Below are positions 44,268 to 44,381 of a stretch of 44,381 nucleotides of DNA, in pieces. Numbering within the stretch: position 1 is the stretch's first letter; every line of letters begins with the position of its first letter. The notes under the pieces are model-generated. The model did not search any database, was not told where the DNA came from, and saw only the letters and a program-made list of their open reading frames with translations. Location of the stretch: positions 2,503 to 46,883 of the forward strand of contig CAJUNN010000020.1 in assembly GCA_910587955.1 (NCBI GenBank). The letters are read 5' to 3'. Made by a program: the position numbers and the translations under genes. This DNA is from an uncultured Lachnospiraceae bacterium (GTDB taxonomy: Bacteria > Bacillota > Clostridia > Lachnospirales > Lachnospiraceae).

Positions 44268-44312
44268 ACGGGTACACCGTAATACATGTCCCTGCGGACA
44301 GAGGTACTCCGT
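44268..44312 (-). promoter_or_regulatory. Hairpin in the potD leader
   Basis: ACGGGTACACC/GGTACTCCGT outer arms enclose an inner TGTCC/GGACA stem. It lies between the terminator-like hairpin at 44325 and the potD ribosome site. Confidence 0.45.
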
Positions 44313-44324
44313 ACAAATAGGTAT

Positions 44325-44368
44325 AAAAAATAGGACTGGAGAAAGCTTTACTGACTTTCCCGTCCTAT
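44325..44368 (-). terminator. Rho-independent terminator or attenuator upstream of potD
   Basis: On the minus strand an ATAGGAC..GAAAG / CTTTC..GTCCTAT hairpin is followed by a run of six T (44330-44325). It may end a gene off the right edge, or attenuate potD, which starts 105 nt downstream. Confidence 0.7.
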
Positions 44369-44381
44369 GTGCTTCTAACCA

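Overview
The window looks like a chromosomal segment of a Gram-positive gut anaerobe of the Clostridia, most probably Lachnospiraceae. The reasons are the moderate GC content, the strong AGGAGG-type ribosome binding sites, lipoproteins with Firmicutes lipoboxes, a short three-domain S1 protein, a CspC/CspB-like subtilase next to aroD, and a GH106-type rhamnosidase. The family assignment is inferred from gene content, not from a marker gene. No rRNA, tRNA, CRISPR array or insertion sequence was seen.

Layout. Positions 1-6465 hold, on the minus strand, a divergent ClpX, an HtrA protease and a soluble hybrid histidine kinase. A chemoreceptor gene (6748-8772, plus) is divergent from the kinase. 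Positions 8867-14362 form an accessory, defence-like stretch on the minus strand: a calcineurin-type phosphoesterase fused to a P-loop NTPase, a family-4 uracil-DNA glycosylase, and an AT-rich SIR2-TPR gene broken by a one-base frameshift. Copies of a 23-bp direct repeat flank the SIR2 gene; one of them is a leftover 3' end of a subtilase gene. Next come aroD plus a subtilase (minus), an S1-domain gene (plus), and a plus-strand two-component system with a MacB/LolD-like ABC exporter (18210-23236).

Positions 23325-33219 are an L-rhamnose uptake and release locus: ABC ATPase, two permeases, a sugar-binding lipoprotein and rhamnose mutarotase on the minus strand, a divergent AraC regulator, and a large GH106-like rhamnosidase. 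After a plus-strand acetyltransferase, positions 34113-39580 are a minus-strand nucleoside-salvage operon (acetyltransferase, purine nucleoside phosphorylase, cytidine deaminase, polytopic membrane protein, FSA-type aldolase, adenosine deaminase). Positions 39746-44219 are a polyamine ABC transporter operon, potD-PII-potA-potB-potC, with an unusual PII signalling protein inside it.

The most interesting non-coding signal is a family of structured repeats of about 99-110 bp, bounded by the 9-mer AGTTCCGCA. There are six full units in four arrays. They occur in minus-strand intercistronic gaps, usually just upstream of a ribosome binding site. Their stems differ in sequence but keep pairing (compensatory change), and a degenerate lone core lies upstream of the rhamnose ABC ATPase gene. 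This behaves like a mobile or cassette-like structured element that I cannot match to a named family.
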